A stretch of DNA of 64,000 nt, from assembly GCA_047967505.1 (NCBI GenBank), contig CM106541.1; one strand, written 5' to 3'. How positions within the stretch are numbered: the stretch's first letter is position 1; each line of letters opens with the position of its first letter. Source of the DNA: Dipteris shenzhenensis. Lineage: Eukaryota; Polypodiophyta; Polypodiopsida; Gleicheniales. The position numbers and the translations under genes are program-made. Below, piece after piece: positions 34,491-63,783 of the stretch. The notes under the pieces were generated by a model that saw nothing but the letters and a program-made list of their open reading frames with translations, was not told where the DNA came from and did no database searches.

Positions 34491-36279
34491 CATTCTTTAA
34501 GTTCACACATATCCGTAGTGGCCATAAACATTAGAATTGTAGGATCAATTGAGCTTTCATGTATGTCCTACTTGCATAACTTTTGCATCAATTTCTAGGA
34601 GGACTGGATCTAGTGCATGGCAATAGTCAATTGTTGTTAGTGCTTGGATCCAATTGTTGATATTACTTTGTGTGTCACCTACCAAGACATTTTGTTATGG
34701 GAGTGTCACGTCCTTCAATGCAGAAATGCACATGTGTGTTAATGATGCATAAATTGAGAAGTATTGGCCCTCCAAATGGGGTGGAAGGAGTGTCCACATG
34801 AGTATATTTTTTTTTGCTAGACTCCTCTCTACATGCTCCATACAAGCCACAAACCACATATGAATGCATAATACCTCATACATACACTCCATGCATACGA
34901 GAGGTCACAACCTCTCATGCCTCTTGGGATCCATCCCTTGGGCATACCCCATTATTCTACCCTTAGCCTATGACTCTTTATGCCTACCATTAATTAATGC
35001 ACCCATGCATTCCTACCCATTCCTATCCTAGGACCTACATGTGTGAGTGCTCCATATATATTAATCAATTAACATATCCAATAAATTATCCATATGGCAT
35101 TTAGCCATTTAAACCTACCTAGCCTACCTTCTAATTAATACATTTGATCATGCTAGCCTAATACATTCTAGACTACAAAATCATGTCGTGACAGGCCCTC
35201 TTGCTTGGGACAAAGATGTCCTCATCTATTAGGTACTCTTCTTCTTTGCTTCCATGAACCTAAGCACTCTTAGGTTCCTGTATAAACTAACAACTTCATC
35301 TTTCATCTTCATGTATGGTACTCCTGCCAAACAAGTCCAACATTAGTATGTTCCTTTAAATCGAATTTCCAAATAAATCAATAAGAAAGACATAGTACTT
35401 ATCTTTCATGTTGTGTTGTCCATATACTCCTTTGCTTTGGACATTCCTACAAAGACTAATTCAACTTTATCCATTAGGGTTAGTAGGAATCCATTTTTGT
35501 TCTACTTTTCCTTTCCAATAGGATACCATTTCCTAATCTATCTCTCATATGCATGCATTGGTCCAAGTTCCAAGTGACCAGTTTGGAACCAGATCTTAAC
35601 GAGTACTCATTCTAGACCACCAGGTCTAATTGTGGATCACCCATAGTCATGCGTCCATGACATACCAATTACTTGAGATCTCTCTAAGGTCACCAGACCT
35701 TACTAAATGCTTACATATCCACCACCACCTAGATCAACACCTATGGCCATGTATAGCACCCTCTTGCTTGGGAAGAGCCCAAGTACTATCTTGTCTCATC
35801 AACCCATCCTAAGAGAATGACTTAACCATCTCTAGTACTCCAACTTCAAGACTCTTGGCACCACGGATGCCTTCCAAAGCTTAGCTTGCCCAACATCTCT
35901 GTACGATACCATTGTGTACATTTCCAAGGTAATAATTGTGCATGTGCTCAATTCTTGAGTTTTTTTTTCAACCCCAAGTGTATGATCCTACATGCAAATG
36001 CATTTATTACTTCATTAGCCTACATGCAAATGCATTATTAATTCATAATCCTAAATGCTCATCTTAAGTTTAACTAGATTAACCCTTTGACCCTTGTCAT
36101 CATCACGCAATTGTGTATTCCATTCTTTTTTAGATGACAGGTCACTTTTGTAGCCCTCATTTGAGTTTCCTCCACTTTTTAAATAGTGTTTTGTACCTTG
36201 CTAATTGTGAAGGGACCATGCTTCATCTATGGTACCCCTTGATTTTTATGTTCTCATAATCTTTCCTAAGTTCTATATC
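34491..36279. other. No gene seen
   Basis: About 1.8 kb of intergenic DNA. Short ORFs exist but none has a recognised domain. Confidence 0.5.
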
Positions 36280-36830
36280 CTACAAATTACTTCTTTTTCA
36301 AATCCGATTTCTTTTTATTTTCTTTGATATTTCCTTTATTTTATATCTCGAATAATGTAACTATTCTTTTTCCTATCACATTTACCAACCTATTTCTGTC
36401 CTTTAATTGTCTAACCTTTTTTTTTTAATAAACCTTTTTCCTTTTGTTTTCTCAATAATCTCCTTTTTTTTAATGCTGTCTTTTAATTTTTCATTTTTTT
36501 TCTTTTAAGGTTTATGTTTTAACTTCTTTTGATCCTAACTTTTCTTATTATTTTCTCCATTTTTTAAAAATCTTTTATCTCGATCCTTTTTTTTTTAATC
36601 AATAAAAATTGCAAGGTAAGGGAATTAGAGGGAACTAAAGGAAAAGAAAGGGAAAAAATGAGGAACTAGAGGGACTTAGGGGAGAGGGGACTAACTAAGG
36701 CAAGGGGAGTGAGAGAACTAAGGAGAGGAACTAGGGAGAGGGGATTAAAGAGAGGAACTAGGGAGAGGGAACTAAGTACGAGGGGAGGGGTGATTTTTTT
36801 TTAAATGAAATGGAGGGGGGGGTTCTTAAT
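36280..36830. other. Pyrimidine tract switching to purine tract
   Basis: 36280-36600 is dominated by T with C on the plus strand. From about 36610 to 36800 it switches to G/A, with repeated GAACTAGGGAGAGG-like text (about 36700-36775). Confidence 0.7.
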
Positions 36831-38289
36831 GATGACGGCAGCAGGGAAGAGGCAGCTGGTGGCGTAGTCTGATGCGCTAGTGGGGTAGAGGTTCAGAGGG
36901 AGTAGAGGGGGCTAGCTAATGGTGACGGTTGTAGCCATGCATGTTTTTTGCCTCGATTTGCGATGCCAATTGTGGCGCTCGCCACCCGGTACCCAGGGGC
37001 ACAAACAACCTACTGTGGTTGAGGTAGCACGTGGCAACTATAGGAGGGAAAGAGGTAGTGGGTTTGTGGGCATAAGCAACCTGGTTGGCTCCATCGTTAG
37101 CTCATTTGTTAGTTGCATATGTTTAGTCGTCGTCTTAAGCAGTGTCATTTTCTTATGCTGTCGGACCCTAACGTTGCGGATTCTGGTGTCAAGATTATGG
37201 CAATGGAAGCAGAGTAGAGAGCACACAAAAAAACTATTTATTCAAATGAGAGTGGCCAGTATAAATAGCCAAGAGAAGTTACATGTTTGACATCATCGAT
37301 GACTGCATCCCAGATTCCAGATCCTATAATTCCTCCTACATTCTCTCAATTCCACTCTCCTATATTCTAACCTACACACACATGGGCACACTCATGGCAT
37401 ACTGCCTTACATCGTAGCTTAGCTCACAGCTAGCTCACACACACACAAGCACACTGCTAGTCCTATGCACTCCACACAATCGGATGCTAACCCTTACATT
37501 GTAACTCATCTAGAGTTTGATATCTCCCTCAAACTCATGATGTATCCAGTTTAGGCATGACATAGCTTGGTCATCCACGACCTTACTCAGCAACAGGCTT
37601 GACTACCAAGATGGCTCAGAGGTGTGGTAGGTGTAGAAGACATGGGCTAGAGGTGTAGCTAATTTTGTACTTCACACCCCCCCACAAATTGATGACCTCA
37701 ACCCTAGCAATAGTGCATGGGAAACTTCATGGCTTGCCCACCACTAGTGGTAACACACATGATCCACAACTTGATCCACAACTTGAACTCACTCTAGTTG
37801 CATCAATAGTAGACTCATTTAGGCATCCTCACCCCAACATGATCTCACTTTGTCTGACTTTGGTCTCTTGGTTTACAATTGGGAGATAGACCATGACTTA
37901 CATAGAGTTTACTTCGGAGTTGATTACATCATCATGAGAAGTAAAAATGTATATAGGATTGCATCATTATTCAAGAAACCAATCAAGTAAAAGTTGATGG
38001 AGCTTGGAGAGCCCCTTTGTCTTTGTTCCCATCCTTGCAGTAGCCTTGTTTGTCTACTTTAGAACAAAAGAAATCTCCCTCTCCATAGAGGTAAAGATTA
38101 CTTGCCATGAAGTCCCACATCCCAAGAGCCTTTGCATAGAAGTATCCCATTGGTTTATACTTCTTTCTCCCGTAGTATTTCTCACCTTTAAGCCATGCAG
38201 TTTTAAATGTCTTTTTCTTCTTTTTAAAATGACACTTGGGGAGTGATCTCAACCACACGGTAGGGACCCATACCTCGGTACTTAAGCTT
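36831..38289. other. No gene seen
   Basis: A 123-codon plus ORF (36919-37290) has no recognised domain. The region may hold remains of an LTR element, since it lies next to the Gypsy pol remnant, but no LTR pair was found. Confidence 0.4.
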
Positions 38290-40190
38290 GCACTTCGTAT
38301 TACGGATGCTGTATAGGAGTGCTCTCCTTCTGCCAGGCCCTTGTTCTTGAGGTTGCGGTTGAGCCACTTTTTACATCAGGCCTTTTCTACCAAGAGAGAG
38401 TAGGCTGCACGCAACCTTGTCTCTTCTAACCTTTCGAGGTCTAGCCGTTCTGCTAGCACATTCTTTATGAGTCTTTCCTTAACGGTAAGACGAAGGCTAG
38501 GCACTACATTCTCCATTGGCATTACTCCCTCTACCCCGAAGGCTGGTCACTTTGTAGGAGGTCCTGTAGGCCCATAATGCTACTATGAGCTTATGCTACC
38601 AGTCGATACGACTGGCTTCTACTGTACAAGTGATGATCTTACAACACGTTTTATTGGAGCTCTCGGCCAAGCCATTTGCCCTAGGGTAGTATGGACTTGA
38701 CTTTGTATGATCATAAACTCACTAGTCAGGATTGCTATCGTTTCGTTGAGGAAGAGAGTTCCTTGGTCCCTGATTAAAACCAATGGACATCCGAACCGCA
38801 TAATGTCTTGTTCGTATAAGAGTTTGTGGTGGATTTTGCATTGGCCTTCATCGTGGCTCTTCCTTCTACCCACTTGGTGAAGTAAGGTGGCTAGGATGAT
38901 GTATCTAGCCTCAGTCCCCTTACCTGCTGGGCTTATGGGTCCAATGAAATTGATGCCCCATTTTTCGAAGGGTGGATCGATTAGGATTCTGGTCAAGGGC
39001 ATCATGTCTGCCTTGTGTGGAATTTGGATACGCTAGCAGGGGTCACATCGTTTGATGAATTGGACCACATCTCCGAAGAGTGCCGACCACCAAAGACCAA
39101 CTTGCAGCACCTTATGTGTTGTAACATCAGTGGCAAAATTACCTCTTGTGATTTTTGAGTGGGCTTCTGCAAGCACATCGATGTACTCGTGCTCACACGC
39201 ACATCTTCGTAAGATGCCATCCTTGCCCATGCGGTATAGTTGGCCTGCTATGATTGATATGGCGCTGCATCCTTAATTAGTTTGTGGGCTCTATCCTTCT
39301 TAAGGGCCTCTAACCAGGGGTAATCCGTTGGCCAAGTAGTGGCCAATTCGGTGGCCCATTCGAGAACGATGTTGAGGAAGAAGAGAGAAGCATATGGGAG
39401 ATCATCTTTTACTCCTGTTGGGGCTTCACCGTTTGGGATCCTCGATAGGTGGTTGGCCAGGAGAACGTGGGTTTTCCCTTTACGTACAGCGACTATGAAG
39501 TCGAACTCTAGAAGGATTAACATCCACCTGGTGATACATCCATTCATGCAGGGTTTGTTGACCAAGTATAGCAGTGCTTGATGGTCCATGAAGAAAACAA
39601 TCTTGTTAGCCAACAAGTAGTGCCTGAACTTCTTGACTAGATAGACCATGGCGAGACCTTCCCTCTCGATTGTGGTGTAGTTAACCTCGGCCTTGTTTAG
39701 TTGGCGGCTCGCAAAGTATATCGGGTAATCTAAATTATGCTCCCTTAGTTGGGCTAACACACACCCCATGGCAAAGTTGGAGGCATCAATATGGACATGG
39801 AAAATTAAATTCCAGTCGGGTGACCTCAACACTGGTGCAGTGGCTAGAGCTAGTTTGAGGGTTTCAAAAGATGTTTGGCATTCCTCAGTCCACTCAAAGG
39901 ATACTAGCAGTTTGTATAATGGGCGGGCTATGTTCGCATAGAACAAGATGAATCTCTTGTAATAGCCCATGTGGTCACTAAATCGTTGGACTCCCTTGGC
40001 ATTGGGAGGGGGTCGGTAACTCCAAGATGAGTTTGATTTTATTATGGTCCGTAGAGATTCCATTCCGGGACACTATGTGGCCTAGGCCTGACAGCAGTGC
40101 CAAAAATGTGGTGGATCTCGGCGGTGACTCACGTGTCATGGGGATGTTGAAGATATGCCGATGGAGCCTCCACTCCAAGCTACTCCTTGT
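38290..40190 (-). mobile_element. Ty3/Gypsy element remnant (pol only)
   Basis: On the minus strand the order is RT end, RNase H, integrase, as in Ty3/Gypsy elements. No LTRs, primer site, gag or protease were found. Homology stops near 40190 (5' side) and near 38290. Confidence 0.8.
38290..40190 (-). pseudogene. Gypsy pol remnant: RT end, RNase H, integrase
   Basis: The RT end near 40110-40020 reads GLGHIVSRNGISTDHNKI. After a shift it continues from 40000 as GVQRFSDHMGYYKRFI and then the RNase H block: HVHIDASNFAMGCVLAQ, YFASRQLNKAEVNYTTIERE, FMDHQALLYLVNKP (to 39248). Integrase follows, with the zinc-finger region (GILRRCACEHEYIDVLAEAH, then FIKRCDPC) at 39230-39033. Its core at 39005-38619 reads PPFEKWGINFIGPI, and the expected D appears in LIRDQGTLF. 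A C-terminal piece near 38520-38420 reads LRLTVKERLIKN. Several stops and shifts make it inactive. Confidence 0.8.
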
Positions 40191-40720
40191 GAGAGCAATG
40201 CAAGGCACTAGTCGTCTGCAAGTGTCACTCAAGCGGCCTCCAGACTGCTGTTGCAATACTGCTGTTGCAATGTGGTTCCACGTGAGAAAGAGGGAAGGGG
40301 AAGAGGGGAGAAGAGAGGGGAAAAGGGAAGAGGAGAGTGAAGGGGGGTGGAATGGCAACCACAAGGGCACTATGATGGAAACAAGAGAACACCCAAAACA
40401 CTCTCTTGGAAGAGAAGAGGGAGCTTGTATTCAAACTTGTGCAAACAACAATGAAGACCAAAGTCAACACTTTGGCCTTTTATACAAGTCACCTTTTGAA
40501 GGGAGGGCCACCCTTTTCCTTTTTAGCACTCTACTTCTCTTTACAACCAAAGGCTCTTGGGCCCGTAGGGTGCCAAGGCATATTACTATTCTTTCCATCT
40601 CTCCCTACTGGCGGAAATAGCACTTGTGTTAACCATATTAAAGTGCTTGGGACAAACCTAGAATTAGGAGGTGGTCCTAACCAGTTTCCAAATAGCGCTT
40701 GTGTTAGCCTCGCAACTCCT
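40191..40720. other. No gene; purine-rich tract
   Basis: A direct repeat CTGCTGTTGCAAT (about 40247 and 40259) and a G/A-rich stretch (40282-40350) were seen. No coding sense. Confidence 0.5.
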
Positions 40721-40724
40721 TGGC

Positions 40725-41165
40725 TTAGGTGATTTGGGGCTCAAACTCCCTGAGTGCCCTCATGCCTTAAGCCATTTGCGGCTCGAACCCCGTGAATGTA
40801 GCTCAAAACCTGGACTGGCAAGGCTTAATTTTTGTGAGACACTTAACAGTAGCTTGCAGCTGGAATGTATAACCTCTGCACGTTGCTTGGACACTTTTGC
40901 CTCGGGATATTTGGGGATCACACTCCCTGAGTTTGAGATGTACTCCCTTCATGGCTATTTCTGTGGACGTAGACTTGAAATGTGCACGTTGCCTACACTC
41001 TTTGGTCTTGGGGTGTTAGCTGGAAGCTACAATCTATGCACTTGCCTGCAATCTTTGGCTTTTGGATATTTGGAGATCAAAGTCCTTGAGTTTGAGCTGT
41101 ACTCCTTCCATGTGCACATTGCTTGCAATCACTGGACTTGGGGTATTTGGGGGTCAAACTCCCTG
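40725..41165 (+). repeat. Degenerate repeats around TTTGGGG-TCAAACTCCCTGAG
   Basis: The phrase (ATATTTGGGGATCACACTCC)CTGAGTTTGAG-TGTACTCC appears near 40731, 40905, 41066 and 41137, with a weaker copy near 40771. TGCACGTTGCCT-like text lies between. In one frame it is open for 170 codons (40671-41183), but the sense is repetitive. Confidence 0.6.
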
Positions 41166-41429
41166 AGCTTGTCCATTAAATAGATCATGCGGCATGGTCA
41201 CCTCTAATCATTGATTACCCTGCATTCGGCGATTGTACTCTGTGGATGTTAACACACACCCACAAGGGAAACCTTGAAATTAGTCTATCATACCACTGGA
41301 GCCCAACACATGTTCCTATGCCTTGACCCTTGCTTTTCACAATGAACTCTTTCACTATCTCCATCCACAATGGCACAAGTGGGGAAGCCATTTACATATC
41401 AAAGATCTATTATGTAGCCTTATGTCAGA

Positions 41430-43210
41430 TAGGCCGAGCCCCCCTAGGACTTAAGGACTTTAAAAGGATCCCAAGAGAAGCTCGAAATACTCTTTCCAAT
41501 CCCAACCAATGAGAGTTAGGAAAATTCCATATTGTGGCTACATATATTGTTGTGGCCGAAGGATGTGCTGGATGATGAGGAGCTTGGCGTTCTAGTCGAG
41601 TTGCAGTCCATGCCACGCCTTCACCTTGCTCTTGATTCTCTTCCAAAACAAGTTGAACCTCTAGTGCAGCGTAAGGCCTAGTCCAAGGGGTACCCCCAAG
41701 TATCTGACCACTTCTCTCTTAGACCTGCAGATCAAGCAACCAATCTGGTGGAGTATCATAGTCACACTGTGCCAATGGGAAGGTCTTTATCCACTACAAA
41801 GCGACTCGAACGCCTAGCAAAAGTTCTTTAGGATCCCTAAGAGGGCCAAGACCCTCTCCTTACCATCAAGAGAGGAGGACACCATAATGTCTGGATGTAA
41901 ATGTTTTGCGAATTTAGTTGTCCCCCAAATGAAAGCGTGAGGCCTAGGATGTGGCCGTTTGCAGTGGCATTCTTGATAGCATGTATGCTTACGACGAATA
42001 ACAAGGGGGCTAGTATGCACCCCTAGTGGACTGATCTCCGTAGGTCATATGTATTCCCCCCCCTGATTAAGGCACAGAAGGGCTGATATGTTGCCAAACA
42101 AGGTTGCAATCATCTAAGCAAAATGCGCCCCAAACCCTAGCCTATCTAGCACCTCAAGGATAAAATCCCATCTCAGCTTTATCAAGATCAAAGCCGAAAA
42201 GGATTACCTTCTGCCCTATGTTGCCGGCATGATCCAGCGCCAAGGAAACATTCAGAGTATTATAAAAAATGTGATGGCCTTTTACAAAGCAACACTCTTC
42301 ACGGTCGACAGCCCCAAGATGGGTTTCTCTATTCATGAGTGCCAGGGCCTCCATGATCACCTTGTATGATGTGTTTAGCATCATAATGGGTCGCCAATCC
42401 CTCACCTTATAACCTCTTCGGGAACATCTTTACTAGGCCTGCATTTACATAAGGAGAGAGAGACCCCCTAGATACTGCTGTGTTCGCCATGCCCCTCAAA
42501 CCTCTCCCAAGCAGTCCTAAAATTCTTTGGAGAATTCAACCGGAAAGCTGTCATGCCCTAGTGCTTTGTCATCAACCATGATGTATAAAGCCTCCATCCG
42601 TCGAGATCATCCTAGCTAGAGCTGCACATTTATACTCGAAAACCCTAGCATCCAGGCCGACAAAGAGCTCCTCAAGCCACTCCCACCACTGGTTAGCTTG
42701 GGGCACAATTTCACCTACTATTGCATTGAGCTCAGAGCAAAAAACATTTGCCACGTGCCATAAATCCGTAACTTTGTTCCCTTCCCGGTCTTGGATCTGT
42801 GTTTCCTCCTAACAGACTGGAAGAAGACCTTAGACGAAGAGAGTCTCCCATCGAAATCCATAGCTACCAGCATCTCTCACCTTGGCCCACTCTGCCTCTC
42901 ATGCTCTCTGGCCTACATATGCATTTCCACTTTTGCCATTAAGGTTGTAAAGATCATATCGTTCGAGGTTAGTAGCAACATCGCTCTCATTGATTTCCTC
43001 GCAAGGACCAACACATCTCCTTCATCTGTTCTCTCTCTTCTGAATTTGCAATCCATTTCCCTTGCTCTAGCGTGCACTCTCCTAATAGTAGCATCCCACT
43101 TTTGACATGGGTCAGCACAATCTGCTTGCTCATGGGTGGCCCAAACCTCTCTCATGTCTCTATAGAATTTCTTGGATGCTAGATGGTGTTTATTTAATGT
43201 GAATGGCATA
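41430..43210 (-). mobile_element. Decayed L1-type LINE fragment (LINE-C)
   Basis: Minus-strand text, in order: 43209-42913 post-endonuclease block (ADPCQKWDATIRRVHARA), about 42570 (KALGHDSFPVEFSKEF, a form of the KSPGPDGF-P-EF RT opening), 42405-42154 (RDWRPIMMLNTSYKVIMEAL and FGFDLDKAEMGF), 42020-41814 (IMVSSSLDGKERVLALLG) and 41646-41425. The order fits an RT core. Both ends are lost and stops are frequent. It is diverged from LINE-A and LINE-B. Confidence 0.7.
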
Positions 43211-43376
43211 GGGTCAACCCGCCATCATCGGCACACAAAGGGACCAAACCATCGGGGTATGGTCATGAGAGGCGCAATTAAAGTAAAGGAGGGGAGGGCC
43301 CATTAATTAGAGAGGGAGGTAGAGTGGAGCCCCTTGTGATGCATTTAAGTACTTCTTTCCATACACTTCATGAAAG

Positions 43377-43500
43377 CCCATGAGCATCAACTCAACCATT
43401 CATCAATGCTAACCCTAGGGCCACCCCATGAGCATCAACCATTCATTTAAGTACCTAGGGCCACCCCATGAGCATCAACCATTCATCAATGCTAACCCTC
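43377..43500. repeat. Short repeats of CCCATGAGCATCAAC
   Basis: Copies at about 43377, 43425 and 43465. The first and last are followed by ATTCATCAATGCTAACCCT. Confidence 0.8.
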
Positions 43501-43970
43501 ACATCACAATTTAGACTATAATATGTCATGCAAGTTGGAAGAAGAGAATCACCATGTCACTTTCCAAACACAAGGGTGCCTTTGACATTGTCCCTCTGTA
43601 CTCCAACATGCCATTGGATGCCTAGTAGGAGCCACTCTCCTTTTGGTTTTCAAGGGGAATTTAAAAAAAGGATTCAACACAAAAAGAGGGGAAAAAGCAT
43701 CCAATAGGCATCCAACATGTGACACAAGATTAGAAAAATAGAACTTAAGAACATTGATGATCACAAGAATAAAAATTCATATACTAGCTATAGCAATTAT
43801 TTTTCAAAAAGCCATAGACTTCTTCAATGCCCATTTGCTCTCAATAAATTCTCTTTAAATTGCTATTTCGACCCAACGAGACCTCTTATTTCGTAAAAAC
43901 TCAACAATGGTAGTGTCTTCAGTATTCGAAAGGTGACTCATTGAGCTTAGGCTCAGTTGTACCCAGAGAG

Positions 43971-44062
43971 CACTTTGTTCACACATCTAATTAGCTCCAC
44001 TCCATTGAAACATTTAATGGACGTGCACTTTGTTCACACATCTAATTAGCTCCACTCCATTC
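43971..44062. repeat. Direct repeat with 55 bp period
   Basis: CACTTTGTTCACACATCTAA...CTCCACTCCATT occurs at 43971 and 44026 without differences over about 36 bp. Confidence 0.85.
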
Positions 44063-46075
44063 ACATATGCTACCTATTCACATTAATAGTTAGTGTCTAA
44101 TTCATGCAATCCTAATTAAACTATGCCTAATTTTTGCAATTGCCCTCTGTCTTGTGTCACCTCCCCTCCTTGCGCAACCCTCCCCTCACTCTCCTGCACT
44201 CTCCCCTCCTCCCTCTCCCATGTGCTTAGCCCTCCCTCTCCCTCCACTCAGCCCTCCCCCCTTGTTCCTCCTCCTTTATTGCTGCTCTCACCCTAGGCAC
44301 ATGCCAGGAAATCCCTCCACTTCCGGCGACGAATTGCTGAGATGGCGAGCTTGATCCAATCGGATGCATACCTAAACCTAGTCGGCTTCCTGAGGGTAGC
44401 TATTTGACTACACAGGTAGGCAAGGCCTAGTACTCAATCAGCAACCAATCAAATGCATCTTACCCAACTCCAGCCCACAGTACGAAGCTCCCTCCACTCC
44501 TCATAAACTGATGCTTGCCTGTCGGTATCGGATTATGTGCTTGTAAATTTGATAAGGTTCAGCCAACTTCTGGCAGCTAGTGCCCATAACTTCGATAGTG
44601 TCCAATAGGTAGAAGGCCTAACGGAATGCAAACTCCGGTAGACATGTGCCCAATCTATTTGGGAGACTTTCACAATCGCCCTTCACCGCTCCTCTACCCC
44701 CCACCCTCCCCTTGATATCCTCCGCGAAGGCGATTAAGAACCTTCTAGATCTTCGAACCTTCTCGAGTTTGTTGGTGGGACCTATTCGCAATAGTCTAAT
44801 TCTCTACTTAATTATCTGCGCACCCTAGCTTAATCCTCTGTGCACACCCACTAGAAAGAAATTAATTAATAGCAAGCATGTAATGGACGCCTGCTTGTTT
44901 GAAAGAGAGGTATAATTACATGTAGGGAGCTCCGCAATGAGTCTCGATGTGAGAGCTAGGCACTTTTGATTCTGAGCATTCAAGGGACTGCAGTCCATCG
45001 TAGGACGAGATGGCAGCTTTCTATTGGCCGGTGCAACAATTGAGCATGGTGCTCATCCGACCCTCCAAAAATGTGCCAGCGTCAAAAATCCTCCACCAGC
45101 CACGCACCGTTGGCATCGTTGCACCTGGTGGCAATTTTTAGCAAAGTGAAGGTAAGTGTCTCGTGAGTCGTCCTAAAGCTCCCGCATCGAATTCAGGACC
45201 GACCAGACGTCCCTTCAGGCATGGTTGTGCCGCACTGCCGGCACTGTGCACATAATAGGAAATTCAAAACGCTACGTAGCCTGTAGGCAAGCAAGCGAGA
45301 AGAATCAAGCAATGTCTGGAATTTCTGGAGTTTAAAAACCGTTGGGACTGGGAAGCTCTGAACAAACCTAGCCTTTTCGAGCTTATAGGTTCGCAGTTCC
45401 GTGCAACTAATCATGGGGAGCTGGGGCTTATTAAGGTCCAGTCCCCAGCCGCGCATGCAAGGATCACGCGGGCCGCGGCATGCTCTCGTAAGTTCAATCG
45501 CAAGTGCTGCTGGTCAGTGATCACGATTCACCGATCTGGTCTGTGGACGAAACTTTCGAGCCTGAACTGAACTTGTTGGATGTCGATTTAAACAAACATC
45601 CAAAATTCGAATACGATCTATACGAGAGACCACAGCGTCGCCAGGAGCGCATGGACTCCTGGAGCTCGGAGCTCGAGTCGCGAGTTGCATGCAATGCTGC
45701 TTGAGTACTGCGATCCGATCCGACTATCGGGGTATATATATACTACGGCTACAGCCTACAGCTACCCGGCAGCTGCATTGCGCTGGAGTGAGCACTGATC
45801 ATTGAGGCCGTGAGTCCGGGACTCGTGAGCCTGAAAGAGGTGAAAGCCTTCTAATCTACAACTGTCGGGAGGAACGTGGAAGGAAAACGAGGAGCAGCGC
45901 GAAACTCATTTCAGTCAGGTCAGTGTCACCCAAGGCGAACGTGTGAATCCGAGGCTGCGAACAATCCGACGGGGGTGACGGGGGTCCATTATCCATAAAA
46001 GGATTCACATGCGCAAACATGCATCTGCATGCATGCAAGAAGGCCGCTGGCCCTGGCCGTGTCAACTTTCAAGGC
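44063..46075. other. Gene-free DNA upstream of malic enzyme
   Basis: CT-rich text at 44140-44280, then more GC-rich DNA from about 44900. A TATATATATAC tract lies at 45736. Short ORFs (45504-45704 plus, 45193-45456 minus) have no recognised domain. Confidence 0.45.
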
Positions 46076-46079
46076 CGAC

Positions 46080-46366
46080 CACGTGCGAGACGCGTCAACG
46101 CTGCCACCTCATCCTGGTCGTGGCCAATGGCGTGCCTTGTGACGCTGCCACGTGGGCCCCGCTGCAAGCGGCGGTGGCACGTGGTGAGGTGGGCCCCGCC
46201 CCGGACGACTCGCGTTTCGCACTTTCTACCAACCAGAGGGGAGACAAGCAAAACGTGGGGGACACGTGGCGGGCGGCGAGAGGGCAGCCAAGATTGTTGA
46301 GGACGTCACGTCAAACAAAGAATTAAGTAATAATTAAGGGATAAGCAAAAGCGCGGTGGACACGTG
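46080..46366 (+). promoter_or_regulatory. G-box (CACGTG) cluster upstream of malic enzyme
   Basis: CACGTG occurs at 46080, 46149, 46178, 46263 and 46361, all within 290 bp and 780-1070 bp before the malic enzyme ATG. The last two sit in a roughly 98 bp tandem duplication (GGACACGTGG...GGCGGCGAGAGGGC at about 46260 and 46358). ACGTGGC at 46264 fits an ABRE, and GACGTCACGTC lies near 46300. G-boxes bind bZIP and bHLH factors. The link to this gene is by position only. Confidence 0.55.
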
Positions 46367-46599
46367 GAAGGCGGCGAGAGGGCTTCAGTAGATTTGATGT
46401 CACATCAAAGAGCTAAATAGAAGGATTAAGGAGTGATTAAGTGGAGCAGCTTCGGATAGCCGCAGTCCGAAGTACAACACAGTCGAACTTTGATTTTGCA
46501 GTCGATCAACTTGATTTTACTAATCGCCTTAAGAATTAAGATGCTGACCAGCACCCCAACATCTCGAGCACTTGCAACTGTCGCCCTTCTCCTCACCGG

Positions 46600-46854
46600 G
46601 AATTTGAGACGTCGCCCACCCGCCTTCCCCCCCCTTCCCCTCCCCCCCTCTCAATTTCCCCGCCCCCTCCCCTTCTCTTCCTCTCCCCCCTCCTCCGTTT
46701 CCTGTACTCTGCTTTCCTGCTGCAGCTTCCCCCTTGTCTCTTCATCTACGTACGGCTGCTTCCCGATCCTCTCTTACTCGTCCGCATTGCAGCTTTCCTG
46801 CGTCACCACTTCGACGGCTAGATCGAATTTGGGTATTATTGGCGAAGGGATTAA

Positions 46855-46904
<50 letters not shown>

Positions 46905-47066
46905 CAGAGAGAGAGAGAGAGAGAGAGGCGGGGGAGACGGGAGACAGCGAGCAAAACTCAAGAGAACTTCTTTTTGGGGGGAAGGGGTGGGGAGGAGAGT
47001 AAAAGAAACGCTGAGAGAGAGAGAGGGAGAGAGAGAGCGCTGGGGCAGGGGGGGGGGCTGGAACAA

Positions 47067-47111
<45 letters not shown>

Positions 47112-47147
47112 GGTCGCTAACTACCTACTTGCTGCAGTCTCTTGTCC
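46600..47147 (+). promoter_or_regulatory. Malic enzyme core promoter/5' UTR with CT and (GA)n tracts
   Basis: A C/T-rich patch (46610-46700) is followed by (GA)n at 46857-46927 and a second (GA)n at 47071-47109, 38 bp before the ATG. CT patches and GAGA tracts are common near plant transcription starts, and (GA)n binds BBR/BPC factors. No clear TATA box was found. The start site cannot be fixed from the sequence. Confidence 0.5.

Positions 47148-47163
<16 letters not shown>
47068..47163 (+). other. Possible upstream ORF made by the (GA)n tract
   Basis: ATG at 47068 directly precedes (GA)n and opens M-E-R-E-R..., ending at TGA 47161-47163 after 31 codons. It overlaps the malic enzyme ATG (47148) in another frame. 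It matters only if transcription starts upstream of it. Confidence 0.4.

Positions 47164-63783
<16,620 letters not shown>

Noticed and set aside
36919-37290. 123-codon plus ORF with hydrophobic stretch
   Set aside because: No family resemblance, and it is surrounded by repeat-like DNA without a supporting gene structure.
45504-45704. 67-codon acidic ORF in GC-rich DNA
   Set aside because: No recognised domain, promoter or splice context. Length is compatible with chance.
46734-47120. Plus ORF with long Glu-Arg runs (and minus Ser-Leu runs)
   Set aside because: It is produced by the (GA)n tracts in the malic enzyme leader. No other coding sense.
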